Shown: positions 1 to 8,237 of the stretch, in pieces
Layout: every line of letters starts with the position of its first letter
Numbering within the stretch: the first letter of the stretch is position 1
Source: CAYYSY01 sp964474355
GTDB lineage: Bacteria; Myxococcota_A; UBA9160; UBA4427
Direction of reading: 5' to 3'
Assembly (NCBI GenBank): GCA_964474355.1
Contig: CAYYSY010000312.1
Coordinates: 12,376 to 76,375, forward strand
Length of the DNA stretch: 64,000 bases
Program-made: the position numbers and the translations under genes
The notes under the pieces: model-generated
Databases searched by the model: none
Seen by the model: only the letters and a program-made list of their open reading frames with translations
What the model was told of the DNA's origin: nothing

Positions 1-285
1 CTTGGGAACGACTGCGCGCGGTGCCACAATCCGAACGGGTGGCGCTTCTCGCAGTTCGAACACGAGAGAGAGACGGACTTCGCGCTGACCGGTGGACACG
101 AGTCGCTCGAGTGCGTCGCCTGCCACGTGAAGCCCACGTCGGGGCCGTCGACGAAGCTCTCCGCGTCGCCGCGGTGTGCCACGTGCCATCTGAGCGACTC
201 GCCGCACGATGACGCGTACGGGCGGGACTGCCAGCGCTGCCACGTCGTCGAGTCGTGGGAGAGGACGAAGCAGGGGGTGCGATGA
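1..285 (+). CDS. Multihaem c-type cytochrome, C-terminal fragment
   Basis: The frame is open from base 1, so the N-terminus lies outside the window; 94 residues are visible. They contain four CXXCH haem-binding motifs (CARCH, CVACH, CATCH, CQRCH) and several lone His residues that could be distal haem ligands. The protein would be exported and haem-loaded in the periplasm or at the outer membrane and act in electron transfer. Its stop overlaps the ATG of the next, also multihaem, gene (ATGA at 282-285), so the two are translationally coupled and probably form one electron-transfer system. The redox partner cannot be told from this fragment. Confidence 0.85.
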   Translation, partial: LGNDCARCHNPNGWRFSQFEHERETDFALTGGHESLECVACHVKPTSGPSTKLSASPRCATCHLSDSPHDDAYGRDCQRCHVVESWERTKQGVR

Positions 286-1385
286 AGATGCGCGACCACG
301 TGAATCCCCCGACGATCATCGCCCTGGCAATGGCGCTCGCCCTGGTCTGGGCACTCTCGATGGAACGGCGCGCCGGGGCGGAGGAGGGCAGGGAGACCGA
401 CAGCCGCGCCGAGTCGGAGATCGTCTTCGACGAGCGCTTCGACCACGTCGGCACGCGCTTCATCCTGACCGGCTCGCACGAAGGCGTCGCGTGCGAGAGC
501 TGCCACGCGATGGGCGTCTTCCGCGGAACGCCGATGTCGTGCGGCTGGTGCCACGACGGCTCGGGCACGCGGGCCGAGTCGGGCAAGCCGCTCAGCCACG
601 TTCCGACCTCGAACCAGTGCGACGACTGCCACACGACGTTCACGTGGCTGGAGGTCCGCTTCGAGCACAGCGGGGTGACGGGCGCGTGCACGAGCTGCCA
701 CAACGACGTCCAGGCCGAGGGCAAGCCGCTGGGGCACGTCGTCACGAACGAGCAGTGCGATTTCTGTCACAACACGTTCGTGTGGCAGTCCATCCGCGTC
801 GATCACTCGAACATCACGGCACCCTGCTCGAGCTGTCACAACAACGTCGACGCGACGGGCAAGCCGATGGATCACATCGTCACGAGCTCGGAGTGCGACG
901 CTTGTCACTCGACCCGCGCCTGGGTCCCTGCGACGTTCGACCACGCGGGCATCGTGAGCGACTGCGCGAGGTGTCACAACGACGTCGATGCGTCGGGCCT
1001 GCCGGATGGGCACTTCATCACGATGCAGGACTGCAGCGCGTGCCACACGACGAACGCCTGGCGCCCGGACACCTTCCGGCACATGTCGGCGAACTATCCG
1101 GGTGACCACGCGCGTGATCTCGATTGCACCGAGTGTCATCCGGGCAACAGCGAGATGGTCGTCTATACCGACGATCCGAACCTGGCGCCGTATTGCGCGG
1201 GCTGCCACAAGAACGACTTCGATCCCGATCCGCACAAGCAGCACGAGAATCCGGATCACGACTACACGGCGGACGAGCTCGCCGACTGCACCGGCGCGTG
1301 CCACATCTACACCGACTCGAGCCTCACTGTGATCAAGGAGGCGCGCAGCGGCGAGCACCGCGTGAGCGACCGCGACTTCGACTAG
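282..1385 (+). CDS. Exported multihaem cytochrome c (11 CXXCH plus one CX3CH)
   Basis: A 367-residue protein with an N-terminal signal/anchor (hydrophobic residues about 10-30). Eleven CXXCH motifs follow, and a twelfth site near the C-terminus reads CTGACH (CX3CH). The motifs sit in tandem modules of about 50 residues carrying W or F-W plus FDH/FEH and CHN-V-A-G-P features, which suggests internal duplication of a cytochrome c7/c3-like unit. Typical roles are periplasmic electron conduits in anaerobic or extracellular respiration. The ATG at 282 is chosen because it overlaps the upstream cytochrome stop; an in-frame GTG at 255 has no such support. It is convergent with the pantothenate kinase gene and shares the CTAG at 1382-1385 as stop codons. 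Confidence 0.9.
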   Translation: MKMRDHVNPPTIIALAMALALVWALSMERRAGAEEGRETDSRAESEIVFDERFDHVGTRFILTGSHEGVACESCHAMGVFRGTPMSCGWCHDGSGTRAESGKPLSHVPTSNQCDDCHTTFTWLEVRFEHSGVTGACTSCHNDVQAEGKPLGHVVTNEQCDFCHNTFVWQSIRVDHSNITAPCSSCHNNVDATGKPMDHIVTSSECDACHSTRAWVPATFDHAGIVSDCARCHNDVDASGLPDGHFITMQDCSACHTTNAWRPDTFRHMSANYPGDHARDLDCTECHPGNSEMVVYTDDPNLAPYCAGCHKNDFDPDPHKQHENPDHDYTADELADCTGACHIYTDSSLTVIKEARSGEHRVSDRDFD

Positions 1386-2278
1386 GCGTTGCCCACGAGC
1401 TCGAGTGCGCCCCGTGCGCCGGCGTGGCCGCCGTCGGGCAGCAGCCGCGTCTCCATGCCGAAGCTGGCGCCGACGCGGACCAGGATCTTCTGGAGCGCCG
1501 GGTTGTCGTTCAGCGTGCTGCCGCCGAAGACCCAGCGCGGCGTCTGCGTCATGGCCGAGACGCCGGCGCAGACGAGCGCCACGTTCTCGGCGACGAGGCT
1601 CATCACGCCCACCGCGAGGTCCTCGCGGCTCGGGGCGCCGGCCTCGCCGCGTCCCTCGGCGAGCCAGCGGCTGAGCTTTCCGAACGCCGACGCGGTCGTC
1701 TCGCCCGGCAGGGCGATCTCGCCCGCTTCGTAGATGTCCGCGACGAGCAGGTCGACGCGCGATGGATCGCCGCGACCGGCCAGCTCGCAGAGCTCGGCGA
1801 AGCTCTCGCAGCCGGTCAGCGCCACGCCGAGGCCGAGCACGGTGCCGCCGCCGAGCGCGGTGCCGCCGACACGCAGCACGTCGCCGTCGGCGACGCGCAT
1901 GACCGATGTGCCCGTGCCGAGCGAGATCAGCAGATAGGGTGCGCTCTCGTCGAAGCCCTCGCCGTCCGCGTCGCCCAGCTGGGCGTGGGCGCCCGCGCCC
2001 CAGGCCGCGAACTCCTGGAAGTGGCCGGTGCCCGTGGCGCCACGCTCGGCGCAGCGGGCCTCGATGACCTTCGCGCCACAGCCCGTGAGCCCGACCCGGT
2101 CGGGCTGGAGCCGCGCGACCTCGTCCATGACGTCGGCGACGTGACCGGAGAGCAGCGTCTCGTAGCGGACGTCGCCCGCGTCGGTTCGTACCGCGAGCTT
2201 GGCCAGCGTCGCGCCCGCGTCGATGCCGACGGTCGTGCCGCCATTGCCTCGAAAGTCGTTTTCTTGCTGGGGATTCAA
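1382..2278 (-). CDS. Type II pantothenate kinase-like protein
   Basis: About 298 residues of the Fumble/CoaW (type II PanK) fold in the acetate/sugar-kinase superfamily. It would phosphorylate pantothenate, the first step of CoA synthesis. Visible features are the N-terminal phosphate loop GIDAGATLAKLAV, a second glycine-rich segment LISLGTGTSVM, the GGTALGGGTVLGLG motif and the C-terminal VFGGSTLNDNP adenosine-site motif. Type II enzymes are best known in staphylococci and eukaryotes and are less common in Gram-negatives, where types I and III dominate. No ATG is available near the start; TTG codons at 2278 and 2299 are the options and neither has a strong ribosome-binding site, so the start is uncertain. 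The 5' end lies head-to-head with the secretion gene at 2311. Confidence 0.78.
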   Translation of the reverse strand: MNPQQENDFRGNGGTTVGIDAGATLAKLAVRTDAGDVRYETLLSGHVADVMDEVARLQPDRVGLTGCGAKVIEARCAERGATGTGHFQEFAAWGAGAHAQLGDADGEGFDESAPYLLISLGTGTSVMRVADGDVLRVGGTALGGGTVLGLGVALTGCESFAELCELAGRGDPSRVDLLVADIYEAGEIALPGETTASAFGKLSRWLAEGRGEAGAPSREDLAVGVMSLVAENVALVCAGVSAMTQTPRWVFGGSTLNDNPALQKILVRVGASFGMETRLLPDGGHAGARGALELVGNA

Positions 2279-2310
2279 TGGGTTACACTCGCCCGCCAAT
2301 TGGAACTGCC

Positions 2311-4260
2311 ATGTATACCGCGTTCTACGGACTTCGCGAGAAGCCGTTCAGCCTGACACCGAATCCCCGCTTCCTCTTCCTGGCCGAGAGCCACCGGGAG
2401 GCGCTCGCCCATCTGCTGTATGGGCTCGAGCAGGGGGAGGGGTTCATCGTCGTGTCGGGCGAGGTCGGCACGGGCAAGACGACCATCTGCCGCACCCTGC
2501 TCGAGCGCCTCGGCGTCGAGACCGAGCTCGCCTTCCTCTTCAATCCGTCGGGCACTGCCGACGAGATGCTGCAGAGCGTGAACGAGGAGTTCGGGCTGCC
2601 GGCGACGGGGCTCTCGCGGCGCGAGCTGCTCTCGCAGCTGAACCGGTTCCTGCTCGACAAGAATCGCGAGTCGAAGCGCGTCGTGCTGATCATCGACGAG
2701 GCGCAGAACCTGTCCACCACGACGCTCGAGCAGGTGCGTCTGCTCTCGAACCTCGAAACGACGACGTCGAAGCTGATCCAGATCATCCTGCTCGGTCAGC
2801 CCGAGCTCGGCGAGAAGCTCGACAGCGAAGAGCTGCGGCAGCTGCGCCAGCGCATCGGCGTGCGCTGGCAGCTCTGTCCCCTGAGCCAGGCGGAGACGGG
2901 GCAGTACGTGCGGCACCGGCTCCGCGTAGCCGCGGGCGCCGACCGCAGCGCGCTCTTCAGCGATGGCGCGCTTGCCGAGGTGCACAAGCGCACGGGTGGT
3001 GTGCCGCGGCTCGTGAACGTGCTCTGTGATCGCGCTTTGCTCGCGGGCTATGCGGCCGAGGCCGCGCAGATCGACGCCGAGCTCGTGAAGCAGGCGGCGC
3101 GCGAGATTCGCGATCTGCAGGGCGAGGCGTTCGGCAGCAAGGGGCGCCGCCGTCGTGCTCGACATGCGTGGTGGCTCGCTCCGCTTGCGGCCGTGTTGGC
3201 GGCGCTCGCCGTGGGCGCCGGCCTCTGGCTCGGGCGCGGCGACGGGGGCAGGGCGATCCGAAGCCTGATCGACGGTGTGGGCTCGGAAGGGCCGCCTGCA
3301 GTGTCTGCGCCCGCGGCGCCGGCTCGCACGGCACGGTCCTCCGAGCTGCCCCCGGTCTCGGCGCGCCCGCCGGGCGCCGAGACGTCCGCACCCCGGGCCG
3401 GACGCGATCCGGCGAGTGCATTGCGTGGCGACGCCGTTGCGATCCAAACGGGACACGACGCGTCCTCCGCGGCCGTCTTCGATGCCGAGTGGCAGGCGAG
3501 CCGTGACGCGCGAGGCCCGCGGCCCGAGGCGCCAGCCAACGGATTCCCCGGCAGCGAAGCGGATGCGCTGCGTGACGACGCCGGGGATGGCAGCTTCCTC
3601 GCGCACTTGCTCGCCGAGGTGCCGGCGTCGACGACCCGGGCACTCGCCGTGACCGAGATCCTCCACGTCTGGGGCAAGCCGGCGGAGGGCGTATCGGGGG
3701 CGACCGAGGCGCTGGCGCTCGCGCGGCTGCGCGACGCAGGGCTCGCCGTGCACACGGTGCTCGCGAGCTCGCTCGAAGAGCTCGCCCTGCTCGATCATCC
3801 GGCGCTCATCGAGGTGCGCGACGGCGAGGGCGAGACGCACTGGCTGGCGCTCGTCGAGCTGCGGCCGTCGGTCGCGTTCGTGGGGGGCGTCGTCGACCGC
3901 GGGCCGATCGGCGTGTCGCACGAGGCGCTCGAGGGCCACTTCGAAGGGCGTGCCTACGTCGCGTGGTCGCCCGGCTTCGAGCTCCTTGGCGCGCCGATGC
4001 TGAGCGCGGGCTCCCAGGGCATGCCCGTGCGCTGGGTGCAGCAGGCACTCGTCGAGCTCGGATATCTCAGCGCCGTCGCGGCGGTGCCGGACGACGGGAG
4101 CGCGGTGTACGACGCGGCCACGCGCCGGGGCATCGAGCGCTTCCAGCGTGCCCAGGGCCTGCGGCAGGACGGCATCACCGGTCCGATCACGCTCATGCGC
4201 CTCGGCGATGCGCTCGGCCGCAACGCACGCCCGCATCTGCGCGCGGGGGGCGCGGGATGA
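2311..4260 (+). CDS. exeA: ExeA/GspA-like secretion ATPase with peptidoglycan-binding domain
   Basis: A 649-residue inner-membrane protein. An AAA+ ATPase domain comes first: Walker A GEVGTGKTT near residue 50 and Walker B VVLIIDEAQN near 125. One transmembrane helix follows at about 286-308. Then come a Pro/Ala-rich linker, a C39-like region (about 430-550) and a C-terminal peptidoglycan-binding fold (about 560-635). In the type II secretion system of Aeromonas, ExeA binds peptidoglycan and, with ExeB, helps the secretin assemble through the wall. The start at 2311 (MYTAFYGLREKPF) is the family N-terminus and has GGAA upstream; an ATG at 2278 would add 11 atypical residues. It overlaps gspB by ATGA. 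No other gsp genes lie in the window. Confidence 0.88.
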   Translation: MYTAFYGLREKPFSLTPNPRFLFLAESHREALAHLLYGLEQGEGFIVVSGEVGTGKTTICRTLLERLGVETELAFLFNPSGTADEMLQSVNEEFGLPATGLSRRELLSQLNRFLLDKNRESKRVVLIIDEAQNLSTTTLEQVRLLSNLETTTSKLIQIILLGQPELGEKLDSEELRQLRQRIGVRWQLCPLSQAETGQYVRHRLRVAAGADRSALFSDGALAEVHKRTGGVPRLVNVLCDRALLAGYAAEAAQIDAELVKQAAREIRDLQGEAFGSKGRRRRARHAWWLAPLAAVLAALAVGAGLWLGRGDGGRAIRSLIDGVGSEGPPAVSAPAAPARTARSSELPPVSARPPGAETSAPRAGRDPASALRGDAVAIQTGHDASSAAVFDAEWQASRDARGPRPEAPANGFPGSEADALRDDAGDGSFLAHLLAEVPASTTRALAVTEILHVWGKPAEGVSGATEALALARLRDAGLAVHTVLASSLEELALLDHPALIEVRDGEGETHWLALVELRPSVAFVGGVVDRGPIGVSHEALEGHFEGRAYVAWSPGFELLGAPMLSAGSQGMPVRWVQQALVELGYLSAVAAVPDDGSAVYDAATRRGIERFQRAQGLRQDGITGPITLMRLGDALGRNARPHLRAGGAG

Positions 4261-5300
4261 GCACGATCCTCAAGGCGCTCAAGAAGCTCGAGCACGACAA
4301 GCAGGTCGACGCCGCGCAAAGCCGCGCCCACGATCCGCTCGCGCCCGCCCCCGAGCCGATGGTGGCGCCCAGGCCAGAGCCCGAGGGCGAGTGGCGGGGA
4401 CTGTGGGGGCTGATCGCCGGAGTCGCCGCCCTGTTCTGTGTGGGTGTCGGGTTCGGCGTCTATACCCTTTCGCGCGACGAGGGCGGCTCTGCCTCGACGC
4501 CCGCCGTGGCGGCTGCGCCCGGCGCGGGTGGAGGCATGGTGCTCGCGGCGCCGGCCCGGCCGGACTTCCACCGCATGCCGCCGGTCGCGGGCGTCGAGCC
4601 GGTGGGCGCCGGCTCGGGCGCAACGTCTCCTCGTTCTTCACAGCCGACGCGGCTCGCTGCGGCCTCGTCGGCGCCAGACCCGTGGGAGGAGGCGGCCACG
4701 GCCACGACCACGAATTCGGCGTCACCCGACGCGGCCGCCCGCCCGCCGGACCGGCCTGCGACGCCCGTCGTCGCTGCCCCGCCTCCGACTCGGGCTCCGT
4801 CCAGCCCGACGCCGGCCGCATCCACGGCGCCGCCCGCTGCGTCGCGCACGGCCCCCTCGCCGGTCGCCCCTTCGACGCAGGCGTCGCGCGATGTGCCGGA
4901 GCCGTCGGGCGTACCCATCGCCGCGCTTCCCGTCATCGACCTGCCCGAGGAAGAGCCGCCTGCGGCCGTGTCGGCGCCCCCCGAGCCCGCGGCGTCCGTT
5001 CCCGCCGAGCCCGCGCCGGAGTCGAGCGCCGCGGCGGTCGCAGAGGTGCCGGCTCGTCCCGGTCTCGGGAACGTCGTCGTGAGTGACGCGGCCGAGCGCG
5101 TCGACGTGAAGGTGCTGAAGACGGTCTGGCACCCGAAGCCCGACCGGCGCTCGGCTCGGCTCGAGCTCTCGAATCGCGAGAGCCCCGTCGAGGTCCACGA
5201 GTCGGATCTGGTGGAGGGCTACGTGGTGGAGGAGATCACGCCTTCGAAGGTCCTGCTCTCGAAGGACGGCGTGACGCTCACGCGACGCGTAGGGGACTGA
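4257..5300 (+). CDS. gspB: GspB/ExeB-like secretion assembly protein
   Basis: A 347-residue bitopic membrane protein that starts with the family signature MSTILKALKKLE. It has a transmembrane helix at about residues 46-72, a long Ala/Pro/Ser-rich periplasmic linker (about 80-260), and a compact C-terminal GspB domain (about 275-347, with VLKTVWHPKPDRRSARLEL and a conserved GY-V-EI-P pattern). GspB works with ExeA/GspA in guiding secretin assembly across peptidoglycan. The ATG overlaps the exeA stop (ATGA at 4257-4260), so the pair is translationally coupled. The linker is compositionally biased and its exact length is unlikely to matter. Confidence 0.85.
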   Translation: MSTILKALKKLEHDKQVDAAQSRAHDPLAPAPEPMVAPRPEPEGEWRGLWGLIAGVAALFCVGVGFGVYTLSRDEGGSASTPAVAAAPGAGGGMVLAAPARPDFHRMPPVAGVEPVGAGSGATSPRSSQPTRLAAASSAPDPWEEAATATTTNSASPDAAARPPDRPATPVVAAPPPTRAPSSPTPAASTAPPAASRTAPSPVAPSTQASRDVPEPSGVPIAALPVIDLPEEEPPAAVSAPPEPAASVPAEPAPESSAAAVAEVPARPGLGNVVVSDAAERVDVKVLKTVWHPKPDRRSARLELSNRESPVEVHESDLVEGYVVEEITPSKVLLSKDGVTLTRRVGD

Positions 5301-5357
5301 AGCAAGCGGGGCCTCGAGCGACGCGTGGGGCGCTCAGCGGAGCGGTGTCTCGCCCGT

Positions 5358-6305
5358 TCAGGCGGATCGCACCTCGCCCTGTCGCTCGTCGCACGGTGAC
5401 ACTTCGTCGGGCTCGTTCTCGCGCAGCGAGATCGTGCCGTTCGACGTCCGCAGCCGGATCGGTGCGCCGCCGCGTCCGAGGCGACCGCGCACCCGGCCGC
5501 CCGGCTCCTCGCCACCGCCAGTGCCGCCGAGATCGAAGTCGCTGCGGATCACGCCGTTGTCGACGCGCACGTCGACCTCGGCGTCGGAATCAGCGGGCAG
5601 CTCGAGCACGATTCGTCCGTTGCTCGTGGCGAGGCTCACACCCTCGCGGGCGAGCTCGTGCAGGTGCGCATGGATCAGACCGTTCGACGTGCTGGCGTCG
5701 AGGGGACCGCGATGATCGCCCACCTGGATCTTGCCGTTGCTCGAGCGTGCGATCAGTCGACCCACGGTGCAGCCGCACACGACCTTTGCGTTCGCCGTCG
5801 TGATGTCGACGTCACCGACGACGTCGTCGACGCGCACCGAGCCATTGCTCGACTGCGCGTGGAAGGCGCAGCGCAGACCCTGCACGCAGAGCTTGCCGTT
5901 GGAGGTCTGCGCGTGGACCTCGAGGCCGCGGGGTACGCAGATGTCGAGGTCGGCGGTGCCGTGGCGGTTCCAGCGGCGCGGAATCACGACCTCGAGCTCG
6001 AGCACGCCGTTCACGACGTTCTGGTCGAGGCCGATCGAGTCGAGCAGGTCGCCCGCGGCCTCACTGCACTCGGCGCGCGCGTGCTTGCGTGCGCGCACGT
6101 AGATGTCGTCGCGGTCCTCGCCCACGATGCGGATCTTGCCGTTGGCGTTGAGCACGTCCATGCGTCGGCCCGACGGCATGGTGAGGGTCATCTCGATGTC
6201 GGCATGCGCGCTCTCGCTCCAGGGGATGCCGGAGAGGAGGCTGCGCAGGAACCCGCCGAAGCCGGTCCGTGATTCGCGCTCGTCGTTTTTCGAGTCGGTG
6301 TCCAT
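5358..6305 (-). CDS. DUF4097-type beta-strand repeat protein
   Basis: About 315 residues with no signal peptide or membrane segment. From residue 60 onward it is built of at least nine short repeats around an N-G or S-N-G turn followed by an alternating strand (NANGKIRI, TSNGKLCV, SSNGSVRV, SSNGKIQV, TSNGLIHA, TSNGRIVLE, TSNGTISL). This is the DUF4097 (DUF4098-like) right-handed beta-helix or solenoid pattern. Family members are of unknown function and are often linked to envelope stress. The ATG at 6305 gives MDTDSKNDE; an upstream in-frame start at 6350 is possible. It is convergent with gspB and downstream of the rhomboid gene on the same strand. Confidence 0.75.
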   Translation of the reverse strand: MDTDSKNDERESRTGFGGFLRSLLSGIPWSESAHADIEMTLTMPSGRRMDVLNANGKIRIVGEDRDDIYVRARKHARAECSEAAGDLLDSIGLDQNVVNGVLELEVVIPRRWNRHGTADLDICVPRGLEVHAQTSNGKLCVQGLRCAFHAQSSNGSVRVDDVVGDVDITTANAKVVCGCTVGRLIARSSNGKIQVGDHRGPLDASTSNGLIHAHLHELAREGVSLATSNGRIVLELPADSDAEVDVRVDNGVIRSDFDLGGTGGGEEPGGRVRGRLGRGGAPIRLRTSNGTISLRENEPDEVSPCDERQGEVRSA

Positions 6306-6403
6306 GTGGCTATCGACGCCGAGCGACGGGGTGCGGCCGCTGCCTCGCATCGCGCCGCCCTGCGTGCGCGCACCCGCTCATGGGCTCGCGCACGAGGTTG
6401 GCG

Positions 6404-7177
6404 TCAATGGAAGCTCGGTGGTCCCCGGCGTTCGTCCTCCCAACGCTTGCGCCGCTCTTCGTCGTGCGCGACGCGGATGCGTTGTCGCATCCGGTAGCGC
6501 TTCCAGCGGTGCTTGAGGGATTGCAGAGTGGGCGCCCCAGGTGTGCGTCCTTCGCGGACGAGGTAGATCCAGCCGACGAGCGCGCCGCCGGCGTGACCGA
6601 CGTGGCTGACGTTCGAGGGTCCGATCAGGAAGTCCATCGCGAGGATCAGCGGTACGAGCCAGAACGCCTTGATCGGCATCGGCGGGAAGAGCAGCATGAT
6701 CGTGCGGTCGGGCCAGGTGAAGCTGTAGGCGATCATGATGCCCATGACGGCGCCCGAGGCGCCGAGCGTGGGCATGTTGATGATGTAGTCGGAGAACCCG
6801 ACGAGATAGGGCACGAAAGGCATCGTCGCGATCAGCACACCGGCGCCAACGCCGCAGACGAGGTAGTAGCGGAGGAAGCGCTGGTCACCCCAGACGAGCG
6901 CCAGTGGCGAGCCGAACATCCACAGCATCAGCATGTTGAAGATGATGTGGAGAGGTGACCCGATGCTGTGCAGCCACATGTACGTGAAGGGCCGCCAGAT
7001 CTGTAGCTCGAGCCAGACGTTGATCGGCGCCACGACGCCGAGGTCCGTCACGTCGATGCCGCGCCCGGCCGTCGCGATCTGGGCGATGAACACCAGACCG
7101 TTGGCGATGAGCAACGTCTTGATGATGTCGGGGGTGACCGGCGGCCCGAAGCCGAGCTGGGATCCACGTCCGTACAC
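6404..7177 (-). CDS. Rhomboid-family intramembrane serine protease
   Basis: A 257-residue polytopic protein of the rhomboid family (MEROPS S54), which cleaves membrane proteins within the bilayer. The catalytic dyad is visible: GASG with Ser141, and VGHAGG with His195. The oxyanion-helping HIIFN segment and the PFTYMWLH region before it are also present. The C-terminus is a basic cytoplasmic tail rich in Arg and Lys. The start is GTG at 7177, supported by AAAGGAGC about 10 bases upstream. Substrates cannot be predicted; the next genes downstream are envelope-related. Confidence 0.92.
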   Translation of the reverse strand: MYGRGSQLGFGPPVTPDIIKTLLIANGLVFIAQIATAGRGIDVTDLGVVAPINVWLELQIWRPFTYMWLHSIGSPLHIIFNMLMLWMFGSPLALVWGDQRFLRYYLVCGVGAGVLIATMPFVPYLVGFSDYIINMPTLGASGAVMGIMIAYSFTWPDRTIMLLFPPMPIKAFWLVPLILAMDFLIGPSNVSHVGHAGGALVGWIYLVREGRTPGAPTLQSLKHRWKRYRMRQRIRVAHDEERRKRWEDERRGPPSFH

Positions 7178-7550
7178 GTTCGAGGTTGCTCCTTTTCCGA
7201 CCGGGTTGGACCGACGTCATACTCGACTCGCCGTGCAACGCTCGCGTCGCGTGTCGAATCGTTTGATCGGTCACTCGAGCGCAGCAGGCGAGCACGGTGT
7301 GTCGCTGACTGCGCGATTCATGCATGCGACCCGGGTCCAGGTGCACTCACTCTGGGTCCGAGGTCGTCCAACCGGGCCGGCGGGATGGGCGCGGGATCCC
7401 GTCGAACGCCGAAAACCTTAGGAATCTTGGGGGTTTCAGTCAACGCCACACGATTGCTGCAGAAACCCTTCACGAATGTCGGAATCGGCTGCGTTGCGCG
7501 GGAGCCGCCGAGAGGCACGGCCCCCGGGTGCTCGGGCTTGGGGCAGGCTC
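7178..7550. other. Intergenic region upstream of the rhomboid gene
   Basis: This 373-bp gap lies between the rhomboid gene (starting at 7177, minus) and the end of the NUDIX gene. No convincing coding frame is seen. On the minus strand, a TTGACT at about 7438-7443 followed 17 bases later by TAAGGT could be a promoter for the rhomboid gene. The stretch 7421-7439 has a near copy at 31631-31651, also upstream of a minus-strand gene. Nothing else stands out. Confidence 0.35.
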
Positions 7551-8090
7551 CTAGGAGCGCGTCAGCAGGCCCCTGCGTTTCGCGGCCTTCACCAGGGCGA
7601 CGATGCTCTTGCCGTCCACCATCTGCCCGCTCCAGATGAGCTCGAGGGCGGCGCCGAGAGGCATCGGTACCAGCTCGATGACCTCGTCACTGTCGAGGCG
7701 CTGGGTGGCGGGCTCGAGTCGGCTCGCCTCGAAGAGATGGATGCGCTCGTCGGTGAAGCCTGGCGTCGTCAGGATCGAGCCGAGCGACACGATCTCGCCG
7801 GCGCGATAGCCGGTCTCCTCCTCGAGCTCGCGGGCGGCGCACACGTCGGGCGCCTCGCCCGGGTCGAGCTTGCCGGCCGGCACCTCCCAGATCGTGCCGC
7901 CCGCGGCGTACCGGTACTGCTGGATCAGCAGCACCTCGGTCTCCGAGAGGAAGGGCACCACCGCCGATGCGCCGGGGTGCCGGATGACGTCGAGGGTCGT
8001 GCGCTGCCCGTTCGGCAGCACCACCTCTTCGGACACGAGCTTCAGCCAGTCGGCGGACTTCCTCACCGGCGGCTCGGCGTCGTCGGTCAT
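7551..8090 (-). CDS. NUDIX hydrolase, ADP-ribose pyrophosphatase type
   Basis: A 179-residue protein with a complete NUDIX box (GKLDPGEAPDVCAARELEEETGY, given here only as its ends: G at the start, RELEEETGY at the end). The preceding IWEVPAG motif is typical of ADP-ribose/NDP-sugar pyrophosphatases such as NudF, which hydrolyse ADP-ribose to AMP and ribose 5-phosphate. The ATG at 8090 is chosen because GGGAGGAGC lies just upstream; the frame stays open further but without typical coding features. It is divergent from the alpha/beta hydrolase gene, so the 147-bp gap probably holds both promoters. Confidence 0.9.
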   Translation of the reverse strand: MTDDAEPPVRKSADWLKLVSEEVVLPNGQRTTLDVIRHPGASAVVPFLSETEVLLIQQYRYAAGGTIWEVPAGKLDPGEAPDVCAARELEEETGYRAGEIVSLGSILTTPGFTDERIHLFEASRLEPATQRLDSDEVIELVPMPLGAALELIWSGQMVDGKSIVALVKAAKRRGLLTRS

Positions 8091-8237
8091 CGTTGCTCCT
8101 CCCATGCAGCCAGGCGCATCGCGCCGCGCGCTTCGCGAGCACGGTGTAGCGCGGCCCGGTGCCCGCCGCGTCATGCGGAATGACGCAGCGAGTGATCTAT
8201 GTTGGGCGCGCCCGCAGTCGAGCCAACGGAGAGCCCC

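Noticed and set aside
2275..4236. A 653-codon open frame on the minus strand, antisense to exeA
   Set aside because: It is Arg-, His- and Glu-rich, carries no domain, and its opposite frame is a full ExeA with catalytic motifs; high GC leaves long open antisense frames.
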